This document shows positions 17,426 to 24,662 of a DNA stretch of 64,000 bases, in pieces. A program made the translations under genes and the position numbers. The stretch lies in contig ONTZ01000005.1 in assembly GCA_900320905.1 (NCBI GenBank), forward strand, positions 17,590-81,589. The letters run 5' to 3'. The stretch comes from an uncultured Prevotella sp. Its GTDB lineage: Bacteria > Bacteroidota > Bacteroidia > Bacteroidales > Bacteroidaceae. The notes under the pieces are model-generated. The model was not told where the DNA came from. It saw only the letters and a list, made by a program, of their open reading frames with translations, and made no database searches. Position 1 is the stretch's first letter, and every line of letters begins with the position of its first letter.

Positions 17426-20205
17426 AAGTTCGGTTTGTTTCTTCTGGCTTCCTCCAAGGAGAGCAGTTGTTGCTGTTCCTGCTGATAGGCCTCGCGCAGA
17501 TGCTCGTATTTCTCATCGAGTTCACGCTCCACGGTCTGTTCCTCCGTCATCAGTTTGGCGGCCACAATGGCATTCTGTGAGGCATCCTTCATCCACACCA
17601 CAGGTCCACCATAGACAGGTGCGATCTTCAGAGCGACATGCAGTTCACTGGTCGTGGCCCCTCCAATCATAATCGGTATCTGCAAGCCGGCCTTCTTCAG
17701 TTCTGTGGCGACGTTCACCATCTCTTCGAGACTCGGTGTAATCAGACCGCTCAGGCCAATCATATCCACATGCGCTTCCTGAGCCTTGCGGACAATCTGT
17801 TCGGCAGGCACCATGACCCCCATGTCGATGACCTCATAGCCGTTGCAGGCCATCACCACGCTGACGATATTCTTGCCGATGTCGTGGACATCGCCCTTCA
17901 CTGTCGCCAACAGCACCTTTCCTGCACTCTTGCCACCTTCCTTCTTGTCTGCCTCGATATAGGGCTGGAGGATACTCACTGCCTGCTTCATCGTCCGGGC
18001 GGTCTTCACCACCTGCGGAAGAAACATCTTTCCCTCGCCGAAACGCTTGCCGACGGTATTCATGCCTGCCATCAGCGGACCCTCGATGATATCCACCGCA
18101 TGGGGATATTTTTCTAATGCCTCCTTCAGATCCGTCTCCAAATGCTCGCCGTTGCCCTTGATCAGAGCCTGCGCCAGGCGCTCTTCTAATGAGGAATGAG
18201 AAATGAGGAATGAAGAATGTTGATTACCTTGCACGCCCTCCTTGGCAGCGGAATTACCGCCTACATGGTTATCATCATTTCTCATTATCTCCCCCGCAAG
18301 TTCTATCAGTCGCTCTGAGGCATCCTTCCTGCGATACAGGATGGCATCCTCGATGACTTGCAGTTGTTCTTCCGGAATATCTTCGTATGTTACTTTCGTC
18401 GAAGGGTTTACAATACCGAAGTCCATTCCGGCCTGTATGGCATGATAGAGGAACACGGCATGCATGGCCTCACGGATATAGTTGTTTCCACGGAAGGAGA
18501 AACTCAGGTTACTCACACCGCCGCTGACATGGGCACCAGGCAGGTTCTGCCTTATCCATTCCGTCGCACGGATGAAGTCGGCAGCATAAGCATCATGCTC
18601 CTCCATGCCGGTGGCAATGGCAAGGATATTGGGATCGAAGATGATATCCAATGGATTCATCCCCACCCGTTCGGCCAGTATCTTATAGGCCCGTTGGGCA
18701 ATGGCGATACGACGCTCATAGGTTGTAGCCTGTCCCTCCTCGTCGAAGCACATCACCACGACGGCTGCCCCATAGCGCATGGCATCCTGGGCATGCTCCA
18801 CGAACTTCGTCTCACCCTCTTTCAGTGAGATGGAGTTGATGATGCTCTTGCCCTGTACACATTTCAGGCCGGCCTTGATCACTTCCCAGTCAGAGGAGTC
18901 AATCATCACTGGCACCTTGGCGATATCCGGCTCTGCCGCAATCATATTGAGGAAGGTGGTCATCTCTGCCTGGGCATCCAGCAGGCCGTCGTCCATATTG
19001 ATATCAATCACGAGGGCCCCGTCCTCCACCTGTTTACGAGCAATGGCGATAGCCTCGTCGTAGTTTTTCTCCTTGATCAGTCGCAGGAATTTCCGCGATC
19101 CTGCCACATTACAGCGCTCACCGACGTTTGTAAATGAGGAATGAGAAATGAGAGATGAGGAATGATGATTACCTACTTCCAAGAGTTCGAGGCCCGAGAG
19201 CCACATGGATTCTGACTTGGGAGCAGGAACATGGGGCTTTTTGCCCACCACCAACGGCTGATAGAGCCTGATGAACGCATCCGTCGTACCGCAACAGCCA
19301 CCGATGATATTCACGAGTCCCTCATCCACGAGTTCCGCCATCTTCGGTGCCATCGTCTCTGCTGTCTCATCGTATAGTCCCAGGGCATTCGGCAGTCCGG
19401 CATTCGGGTAGCAAGTGATATAATAAGGTGCCTTCCGGGCCAGTTCGCGCAGGTATGGCTTCATCTGCGTGGCGCCAAACGAGCAGTTCAGGCCGATGGA
19501 GAATATTGGATAAGTACTCACGCTGGCCAGAAAAGCCTCCAATGTCTGTCCGGAGAGCGTTCGTCCTGCCAGGTCACTGATGGTGACGGAGAGCATGATG
19601 GGCAGTTCCGTGCCCTTTTGCTGCATCACCCGCGTCGCAGCGTCGATACAGCACTTGGCGTTCAATGAGTCGAAGATAGTCTCAATCAGCAGGGCATCCA
19701 CCCCACCCTCTATGAGCGCATCCACCTGCTGCATATAGGCACCGAGCAACTCATCATAGGTCAGTTCACGGACCGCAGGATTACTCACGTCTGGCGACAT
19801 CGAGAGCGTCTTGTTAGTGGGTCCGATGGAGCCAGCCACGAAGCGAGGCTTTTCCTCTGTCGAATATTTATCCGCCTCCCTGCGGGCAATCCTTGCCCCT
19901 TCGAGGGCCATCTCGCGGGCTGCATCCTCTAAGTGATAGTCAGCCTCGCTGATGCGCTGACTACTGAATGTGTTGGTCTCGATGATGTCGGCCCCAGCCT
20001 CCAGATAGCGACGGTGGATATCGGCGATCACGTCAGGACGGGTCAGGTTGAGCACATCGTTGTTGCCCTTCATCTGTCCCTTGAAATCACGGAACCGCTC
20101 CCCACGGAAATCCTCTTCAGACAGGTTGTATGTCTGAATCATCGTTCCCATCGCCCCGTCGAGCACGAGCACCCGCTCCCTAATTATATCATATAGTCTT
20201 TTCAC
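17413..20205 (-). CDS. metH: Cobalamin-dependent methionine synthase, with two repeat-derived insertions, no reactivation domain
   Basis: Transfers methyl from methyltetrahydrofolate to homocysteine through cobalamin. The Hcy domain (about 1-325) has zinc ligands in GLNCSFG and GGCCGTTD. The folate domain (about 365-640) includes NVGERCNVAGSRKF. The cap and B12 domains (about 680-900) include GDVHDIGKN with the Co-binding His. The chain ends after the B12 domain at 930 residues, so the AdoMet reactivation domain of E. coli MetH (1227) is absent. Linkers carry HSSSLISHSS and QHSSFLISHSS inserts encoded by palindromic repeats. Translation starts at GTG 20205. The HAD gene overlaps its 3' end. 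Confidence 0.95.
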   Translation of the reverse strand: MKRLYDIIRERVLVLDGAMGTMIQTYNLSEEDFRGERFRDFKGQMKGNNDVLNLTRPDVIADIHRRYLEAGADIIETNTFSSQRISEADYHLEDAAREMALEGARIARREADKYSTEEKPRFVAGSIGPTNKTLSMSPDVSNPAVRELTYDELLGAYMQQVDALIEGGVDALLIETIFDSLNAKCCIDAATRVMQQKGTELPIMLSVTISDLAGRTLSGQTLEAFLASVSTYPIFSIGLNCSFGATQMKPYLRELARKAPYYITCYPNAGLPNALGLYDETAETMAPKMAELVDEGLVNIIGGCCGTTDAFIRLYQPLVVGKKPHVPAPKSESMWLSGLELLEVGNHHSSSLISHSSFTNVGERCNVAGSRKFLRLIKEKNYDEAIAIARKQVEDGALVIDINMDDGLLDAQAEMTTFLNMIAAEPDIAKVPVMIDSSDWEVIKAGLKCVQGKSIINSISLKEGETKFVEHAQDAMRYGAAVVVMCFDEEGQATTYERRIAIAQRAYKILAERVGMNPLDIIFDPNILAIATGMEEHDAYAADFIRATEWIRQNLPGAHVSGGVSNLSFSFRGNNYIREAMHAVFLYHAIQAGMDFGIVNPSTKVTYEDIPEEQLQVIEDAILYRRKDASERLIELAGEIMRNDDNHVGGNSAAKEGVQGNQHSSFLISHSSLEERLAQALIKGNGEHLETDLKEALEKYPHAVDIIEGPLMAGMNTVGKRFGEGKMFLPQVVKTARTMKQAVSILQPYIEADKKEGGKSAGKVLLATVKGDVHDIGKNIVSVVMACNGYEVIDMGVMVPAEQIVRKAQEAHVDMIGLSGLITPSLEEMVNVATELKKAGLQIPIMIGGATTSELHVALKIAPVYGGPVVWMKDASQNAIVAAKLMTEEQTVERELDEKYEHLREAYQQEQQQLLSLEEARRNKPNLWEK
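18186..18290. repeat. In-frame palindromic element inside metH (copy 1, two arms)
   Basis: The left arm (18188-18228, repeated GAGGAATGAGAAAT units ending TGTTGATTACC) and right arm (18267-18289, GGTTATCATCATTTCTCATT) are inverted around a spacer of about 38 bases. The element reads through in the metH frame and encodes MRNDD...QHSSFLISHSS between the folate and B12-cap domains. A related element lies in the U32 peptidase gene at 38626-38734. Confidence 0.8.
19131..19176. repeat. Single arm of the palindromic element inside metH (second site)
   Basis: GAGGAATGAGAAATGAGAG units end in AATGATGATTACCT, the same boundary as in the copy at 18186-18290, but no right arm follows. It is in frame and gives HHSSSLISHSS between the Hcy and folate domains. 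Confidence 0.75.
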
Positions 20206-20217
20206 TTTCTTTTTATC

Positions 20218-20284
20218 AACACGGATTTTATGGATTTATGCCTTGGTGGTTATACTCCTTATAATCCATATAATCCGTGTTTTT
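20218..20284. repeat. AACACGGATT hairpin element, copy B (smpB-metH gap)
   Basis: Ends AACACGGATTTTATGGATT and AATCCATATAATCCGTGTT are inverted repeats shared with copies A and C. It fills nearly the whole 89-base gap between smpB and metH; no B12 riboswitch is visible there. Confidence 0.8.
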
Positions 20285-20294
20285 ATTTCGTTCG

Positions 20295-20777
20295 TTACTT
20301 ATACACTTTCATTGCGCGGTCCATCTCGCGGCGGTCTTCCTTTTCCTTCAGTGTCTGGCGCTTGTCGTATTCCTTCTTACCCTTGCAGAGGGCGATGTCC
20401 ATCTTGGCGCGCCCTTTGTCGTCGATAAACACGAGGATAGGCACGATGGTATAGCCCGTCTGCTTTGTGGCGCTCTCCAACAGCCGTATCTCCCGCCTCG
20501 TCAGGAGCAACTTACGGTCGCGCTTCATCTCGTGATTGTTGTACGAGCCGTAGAAGTATGGGCTGATATTCATCCCTTTGACCCACAACTCGCCGTTGAT
20601 CACGGTGCAATATGTATCCACAAGACTCGCCTTGCCGAGACGGATGCTCTTGATCTCCGTCCCCGTGAGCACGATACCGGCAGTAAAGGTCTCGATGAAG
20701 AAATATTCAAACGAAGCCTTCTTATTCTTGATTTGTACTGGGCTCTTCTTCCTCAGCAGTTCCTGTTCTTTATTCAC
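20295..20777 (-). CDS. smpB: SsrA-binding protein SmpB
   Basis: Partner of tmRNA in rescue of stalled ribosomes. The family core is complete: [51 protein letters not shown] and [19 protein letters not shown], with a basic C-terminal tail ([14 protein letters not shown]) that inserts into the ribosome. The frame begins with GTG at 20777; no ATG gives a full N-terminus. Length 160 is normal. Hairpin elements of one family lie on both sides. Confidence 0.95.
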   Translation of the reverse strand: MNKEQELLRKKSPVQIKNKKASFEYFFIETFTAGIVLTGTEIKSIRLGKASLVDTYCTVINGELWVKGMNISPYFYGSYNNHEMKRDRKLLLTRREIRLLESATKQTGYTIVPILVFIDDKGRAKMDIALCKGKKEYDKRQTLKEKEDRREMDRAMKVYK

Positions 20778-20791
20778 TATTCTCTATTTTC

Positions 20792-20850
20792 AACACGGAT
20801 TTTAAGGATTTCATGGGCTCAATCCTTATCATCCGTATAATCCTTGTTTT
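20792..20850. repeat. AACACGGATT hairpin element, copy C (DMP19 gene-smpB gap)
   Basis: AACACGGATTTTAAGGATT at the left and a diverged ATCCGTATAATCCTTGTT at the right form the same kind of inverted repeat as copies A and B. It fills the gap upstream of smpB. Confidence 0.75.
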
Positions 20851-21355
20851 AACTTTGTATTCTCGCGAAACTATCCAAATGGTCGTCGATGTAGTGGGCA
20901 ATGTCGTCCATCCACTGCTCCTCGTTCTCCACGAACTGATCATCGAGGTCATCAAACTCGGGGAACTTCTCAAAGAGGGCCATAAACTCATCCTCGGTGC
21001 AGTCCTTCTCGATTTCCTCGCGATGCTTCAGCCAGAGGGTATGCGCTTCATAAATCAGTTTAGACAAATCGCGCATCCCCCATAGTTTCAACGCCTTGGC
21101 GAAGGGGTTCTTGAAGATAAACTCGCCCAGTCCGTTATGGATCAGTTGCACAAATCCCCCGTCCATCACCTCCTCATGCAGCATGTCCCAGGCCAGCAGA
21201 GTAATCTGGTCGGCATTCAACTCTGCCATCGTCTCGGCCGTCAGTTCACCGCCGATAGCCTCACGAATGGCGTCCACGAACACCTGCACGAAGGCGTCCA
21301 TCCCCTCCGCGGCAGCCTGCTGCAGCCTACTGTCTTTGATAATCACTTCTTTCAT
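20849..21355 (-). CDS. DMP19 family protein (DUF4375-like)
   Basis: A 168-residue all-helical acidic protein. The stretch LNADQITLLAWDMLHEEVMDGGFVQ and the following GLGEFIFKNPFAKALKLWG fit the DMP19/DUF4375 domain, named after a DNA-mimic protein of Neisseria. Function in Bacteroidota is not established. I chose ATG 21355 (MKEVIIKDSRLQQA) over the frame open from 21394, because a promoter element lies at 21364-21371, only eight bases upstream. Confidence 0.78.
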   Translation of the reverse strand: MKEVIIKDSRLQQAAAEGMDAFVQVFVDAIREAIGGELTAETMAELNADQITLLAWDMLHEEVMDGGFVQLIHNGLGEFIFKNPFAKALKLWGMRDLSKLIYEAHTLWLKHREEIEKDCTEDEFMALFEKFPEFDDLDDQFVENEEQWMDDIAHYIDDHLDSFARIQS

Positions 21356-21363
21356 ATTGGCTG

Positions 21364-21371
21364 CAAAATTA
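21364..21371 (-). promoter_or_regulatory. Promoter -7 element for the DMP19 gene (TAATTTTG)
   Basis: Minus-strand TAATTTTG matches TAnnTTTG and leaves a leader of only about 5-8 bases before ATG 21355. Confidence 0.55.
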
Positions 21372-21445
21372 CGAATAAATGAGTGAAAAACCAAATTTAT
21401 TTGGATTTTTACCCTATACCTTATTTATTTATCAACAATTATTCG

Positions 21446-21453
21446 TAATTTTG
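21446..21453 (+). promoter_or_regulatory. Promoter -7 element for the SGNH hydrolase gene (TAATTTTG)
   Basis: TAATTTTG lies 28 bases before ATG 21482 and is divergent from the DMP19 promoter. A clear -33 TTTG at the right spacing is not visible. Confidence 0.55.
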
Positions 21454-21481
21454 TGGCGTCAATCATCAATAATAGCACAAA

Positions 21482-22699
21482 ATGAAGAAACGGATCGCTC
21501 TTATGCTCATCTGCCTGCTCACGGCAGGCATGGCTCTGGCCAAAGGCCACTGGGTAGGCACATGGGGTACTGCCCCGCAACTCGTAGAGAGGCATAACAA
21601 TCCCCCGTCGCCAGGACTGGCGAACAACTCCTTGCGCCAGATCGTGCAGGTGTCGATAGGCGGCAAGAAGGTGCGCCTGAAACTCACCAATGAGTTCAGC
21701 CAGGAAGCCACAGAGATCAGGGCCGTGGAACTGGCCATCGCCAAGACGGCAGGCAGTAGTAGTGAGATCGATGAGAAGTCGACGGTGAGCCTGACCTTCG
21801 ACGGCAAGGCATCGGTAGAGATCCCTGCCGGCGGAAAGGTCGTATCCGATCCCGTCAACTTCAAGATCGGCACGCGCCAGAATGTGGCCATCACCATCCA
21901 TTACGGCGCCTCGTCGGCAAGCGTCAGCGGGCATCCCGGCTCGCGGACCACTTCGTATCTGAAGGCAGGCCATACCACCGATTTCAGCGATGCCGTCAGG
22001 ACCGACCACTGGTATAATATCCTGGCATTGGAGGTTGAGGCCCCCAAAAAGGCGGGGGCCGTGGCCATCTTGGGCAACTCCATCACCGACGGGCGTGGCT
22101 CCACCACCAACGAGCAGAACCGCTGGGCCGACGTGCTCTCACGCCGTCTGTTAGGCAACAAGGCGACCCGTCAGGTGGGTGTGCTCAATATGGGCATTGG
22201 TGGCAACTGCGTGCTTGGCGGGGGACTGGGCCCGGCGGCCGTCAACCGCTATGAGCGAGACCTGTTCGGGCAGGAGGGCGTGAAGTGGATCATCCTCTTC
22301 GAGGCTGTCAACGACCTGGGCTACGCCCGCAACGGCGAACAGACGGCACAGCGCATCATCGATGTATACAAACAAATCATCCGCGAGGCTCACCAGAAAG
22401 GCATCAGAGTGTTCGGCGCCACGATCACACCCTTCAAGGGCAACAACTACTACTCGGACCACCACGAGAAGGGGCGCCAGAGGCTGAACGAGTGGATACG
22501 CACGACGAAGATGCTGGACGGCGTGATCGACTTCGACCAGGCCGTCGGCAATCCGCAGGACAGGGAGGCCATGCAGCGGCAGTTCCTCTTCGAGAACGAC
22601 TGGCTGCACCTGAATGCACAGGGCTACGAGACGATGGGCAACTGCATCGACCTGAACCTCTTCACCAAGACCGGCCCCCTGGCTGCCAACGATGACTGA
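21482..22699 (+). CDS. Secreted SGNH/GDSL hydrolase (esterase-like)
   Basis: A signal peptide (MKKRIALMLICLLTAGMALA) is followed by an N-terminal beta domain (about 22-185: WVGTWGTAPQLV, LRLT-like KVRLKLTNEF) and an SGNH catalytic domain. Block I is AILGNSITDG (Ser), block II has MGIGGNCVLG (Gly), block III EAVNDLG (Asn) and block V NDWLHLNAQG (Asp and His). The two-domain form with a WGT N-terminus is common in carbohydrate or lipid esterases of soil and gut bacteria. Length 405. It stands alone, with its own promoter and terminator. Confidence 0.9.
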   Translation: MKKRIALMLICLLTAGMALAKGHWVGTWGTAPQLVERHNNPPSPGLANNSLRQIVQVSIGGKKVRLKLTNEFSQEATEIRAVELAIAKTAGSSSEIDEKSTVSLTFDGKASVEIPAGGKVVSDPVNFKIGTRQNVAITIHYGASSASVSGHPGSRTTSYLKAGHTTDFSDAVRTDHWYNILALEVEAPKKAGAVAILGNSITDGRGSTTNEQNRWADVLSRRLLGNKATRQVGVLNMGIGGNCVLGGGLGPAAVNRYERDLFGQEGVKWIILFEAVNDLGYARNGEQTAQRIIDVYKQIIREAHQKGIRVFGATITPFKGNNYYSDHHEKGRQRLNEWIRTTKMLDGVIDFDQAVGNPQDREAMQRQFLFENDWLHLNAQGYETMGNCIDLNLFTKTGPLAANDD

Positions 22700-22720
22700 G
22701 GCACATTATTAAAAAATAGT

Positions 22721-22759
22721 AATCCCCGAAAGCGCATCGGCTTCCGGGGATTTATTTTT
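22721..22759 (+). terminator. Terminator of the SGNH hydrolase gene
   Basis: AATCCCCGAAAGC and GCTTCCGGGGATT form a 13-bp stem with one mismatch, followed by TTTATTTTT. It begins 22 bases after the stop codon. Confidence 0.85.
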
Positions 22760-22795
22760 CATTCGCATTTCGGGAGAATCAGCGGCGCCACCGCT

Positions 22796-22839
22796 CCCCG
22801 CCCCTTTGAGGGGAGGGGTGCCCGAAGGGCGGGGCGGGG
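22796..22839. repeat. GC-rich palindromic element with two internal hairpins
   Basis: CCCCGCCC and GGGCGGGG form the outer inverted ends; inside are CCCCTTTGAGGGG and GCCCGAAGGGC. The composition is very unlike its surroundings. It looks like a dispersed Bacteroidales repeat, though only one copy is in this window. Confidence 0.55.
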
Positions 22840-22937
22840 TAATCGCCCGATTTACTGGTCGGGAAATTGTTTTGCATTGAGATTGATCATAATCGAGTCT
22901 TTCCTTTTGTTGGTTATTAGGTGATTTATATGTCTCG

Positions 22938-23259
22938 TAGGGGTACGTCGCTCGGAATCGAGTGACAATTCTGCCTGCCGTAGGGGTTCGAAGACCGAAT
23001 CGAGGGCCAATTCTGCCCGCCGTAGGGGTACGTCGCTCGGAATCGAGGGTCAATTCTGCCTGCCGTAGGGGTACGAAGCACGAATCGAGGGTCAATTCTG
23101 CCTGCCGTAGGGGTTCGCCATTCGGAATTGAGGGTCAATTCTGCTTGCCGGAGTTCCCGAAAGCCGGAATCGAGGGTCAATTCTGTCTGCCGGAGTTCCC
23201 GAAAGCCCGAATCGAGGGTCGATTCCGTTTGTCGGGGCTCCCGGAGGCTATTCCGGCGG
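22938..23259. repeat. 42/43-bp minisatellite, seven units plus a partial
   Basis: Units begin at 22938, 22981, 23023, 23066, 23108, 23151, 23193 and 23235, so the period alternates between 43, 42, 43, 42, 43, 42, 42. The shared core is GAATCGAGGGTCAATTCTGC followed by TGCCGTAGGGGT or TGCCGGAGTTCC. Because the period is not constant modulo 3, the frames through it are broken and I do not regard it as coding. Confidence 0.9.
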
Positions 23260-23328
23260 AGGTCGTGAGCCTTTATCATGAAAGATTTTCCTATATTTAC
23301 CATCTAATTGATTGCAAAAAAAACGAAT

Positions 23329-23360
23329 AATCCGCGAAAAGCCAAAACTTTCCGCGGATT
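23329..23360 (-). terminator. Terminator of the ilv-thioesterase operon
   Basis: AATCCGCGAAAAG and CTTTCCGCGGATT form a 13-bp stem with one mismatch. On the minus strand the stem is followed by a run of T (complement of the A tract at 23316-23323). It begins three bases after the thioesterase stop. Confidence 0.85.
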
Positions 23361-23362
23361 TC

Positions 23363-24121
23363 TTATTTGAACACGACCTTACTACGGCAAGCCTCGACGG
23401 GCTCTTCCGAATCCGGCGAGGTTTTTACGATGCGGATGTTGAAGGCATCGGGCTCTTCGGCAGGCTCCTTGTAGAAAGAGAGTTTGTCGCCGGCGTGAGC
23501 CTCAGCCACGTAGGCAATCTCAAAGCGGCGGATCCGGTGCTCCCCGTACCAGTCGAGCGGCCAGAGGTCGAGCACGTGCTCGATATATTTCACGGAGTTG
23601 ATATGGCCGTTGATATCGACATCGTTGTACTGCGTGTCGATGGTGCGCACAAACGCCGCCTCGTCCGTCATCTTCACCCGTCCCCCCTTGTCGATGGGAC
23701 ACTCCTTGTCCTTCACGATCCAGTTGTTGATGGCGCCGTCGTCGATGCTGAAGATATCCGTGGGCTGGCGGCTCTCCGTGTCGATCATCGCCCAGATGCT
23801 GCGGCCATAGCCATACACCTTGCCATCCTCGCCCACCACGCGGAAGTTACGACTGGTGAAATAGCGCATGGCCGACTCCACCCAAGTCTCCACATTAAAC
23901 CTGGTATACATCTGCGGCATCTCCTCCATCTCGATGGCCAGGCGCGAGAGCACCCACGAACGCTGGATGGTCAGCAGATACTTCATGCCGAAGCCACGGG
24001 CCGAAGAATGGAAGTCGGCAGCATTGAGCATGTGATTGCCCATGTGCCCCATGAAGAGCCGCTGCGAGAAGTCGCAGTGGAACGGCTCGGCCATAAAAGA
24101 ATAGACGCCCACTTTATCCAT
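23363..24121 (-). CDS. Acyl-ACP thioesterase (FatA/FatB-like, double hot-dog)
   Basis: Releases fatty acids from acyl carrier protein. Two hot-dog halves are visible: residues 1-130 (HCDFSQRLFMGHMGNHMLNAAD, RSWVLSRLAIEME) and 145-250, with the active-site stretch DVDINGHINSVKYIEHVLD containing the conserved Asn and His. Length 252 fits the bacterial family. ATG 24121 (MDKVGVYSF) is chosen; it overlaps the ilvN stop by eight bases, whereas the longer frame to 24166 is unlike the family. Its place as last gene of an ilv operon is unexpected and may tie branched-chain precursors to fatty-acid release. Confidence 0.88.
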   Translation of the reverse strand: MDKVGVYSFMAEPFHCDFSQRLFMGHMGNHMLNAADFHSSARGFGMKYLLTIQRSWVLSRLAIEMEEMPQMYTRFNVETWVESAMRYFTSRNFRVVGEDGKVYGYGRSIWAMIDTESRQPTDIFSIDDGAINNWIVKDKECPIDKGGRVKMTDEAAFVRTIDTQYNDVDINGHINSVKYIEHVLDLWPLDWYGEHRIRRFEIAYVAEAHAGDKLSFYKEPAEEPDAFNIRIVKTSPDSEEPVEACRSKVVFK

Positions 24122-24659
24122 TTTCCCTCTCCTCCAAGAATGCACTGACCTGCTCCTGCATGCCACGGGTCACGGCGATGCGACCCGAGCGAGTGTACTG
24201 CAGCACGCAGCCAAAGGCATCAAGCGCACGGAACAGCGAGATAATATCCTCCGTGATGCCGTGCTTCATCACGATGGTATAGGTGGGATTCACCTCGATG
24301 ATATGCGCGTCGAAGCGCCGGATCGTCCGGGATATCTCAGGATTCTCCAAGACCTTGTCCGTGGCCAGTTTATACAACCCAGACTCACGGATAAACAATT
24401 CGTCGTCAGTGAAATAATTGGCCTTCACCACGTCGATCTTCTTCTCTATCTGACGGACTATCTTTACTATCTCATCCTCGTCGCTGCTCCAGGCGGTGAT
24501 GGTATACTTATGCACCCCGGGAATACTCGATGCCGACACGTTCAGACTCTCGATATTCACCTGACGACGGGTGAACACAGCCGTCACCTGATTCAGAATA
24601 CCGGCCACATTCTCAGAATAGACCAATAAGGTGTAGAGTTTTCTTTCTTCCTTTCTCAT
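24114..24659 (-). CDS. ilvN: Acetolactate synthase small (regulatory) subunit
   Basis: Regulatory subunit that gives valine sensitivity and raises activity of IlvB. The N-terminal ACT domain (LYTLLVYSENVAGILNQVTAVFTRRQVN) has the pattern that binds valine in homologues, and the C-terminal ACT-like domain follows (about 85-175). At 181 residues it is of usual length for Bacteroidota. It lies three bases after ilvB and overlaps the thioesterase start. Confidence 0.94.
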   Translation of the reverse strand: MRKEERKLYTLLVYSENVAGILNQVTAVFTRRQVNIESLNVSASSIPGVHKYTITAWSSDEDEIVKIVRQIEKKIDVVKANYFTDDELFIRESGLYKLATDKVLENPEISRTIRRFDAHIIEVNPTYTIVMKHGITEDIISLFRALDAFGCVLQYTRSGRIAVTRGMQEQVSAFLEERENG

Positions 24660-24662
24660 AAC

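Larger units (their letters stand above)
22700..23362. other. Gene-free gap of about 660 bases filled with repeats
   Basis: The gap between the SGNH hydrolase and thioesterase genes holds, in order, a terminator, a GC-rich palindrome, about 100 bases with no recognisable feature (22840-22937), the 42/43-bp minisatellite, about 70 plain bases and a second terminator. Open frames over the minisatellite on both strands look like repeat artefacts. Confidence 0.7.

Noticed and set aside
20206-20294. Cobalamin riboswitch upstream of metH
   Set aside because: The gap is only 89 bases and almost wholly filled by the AACACGGATT hairpin element; no conserved B12-box was found.
22709-23330. Open frames on both strands across the 42/43-bp minisatellite, giving repetitive peptides
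   Set aside because: Unit length alternates between 42 and 43, so successive units are read in different frames; the frames stay open only because the unit lacks stop codons in several phases. No start signal or promoter was seen.
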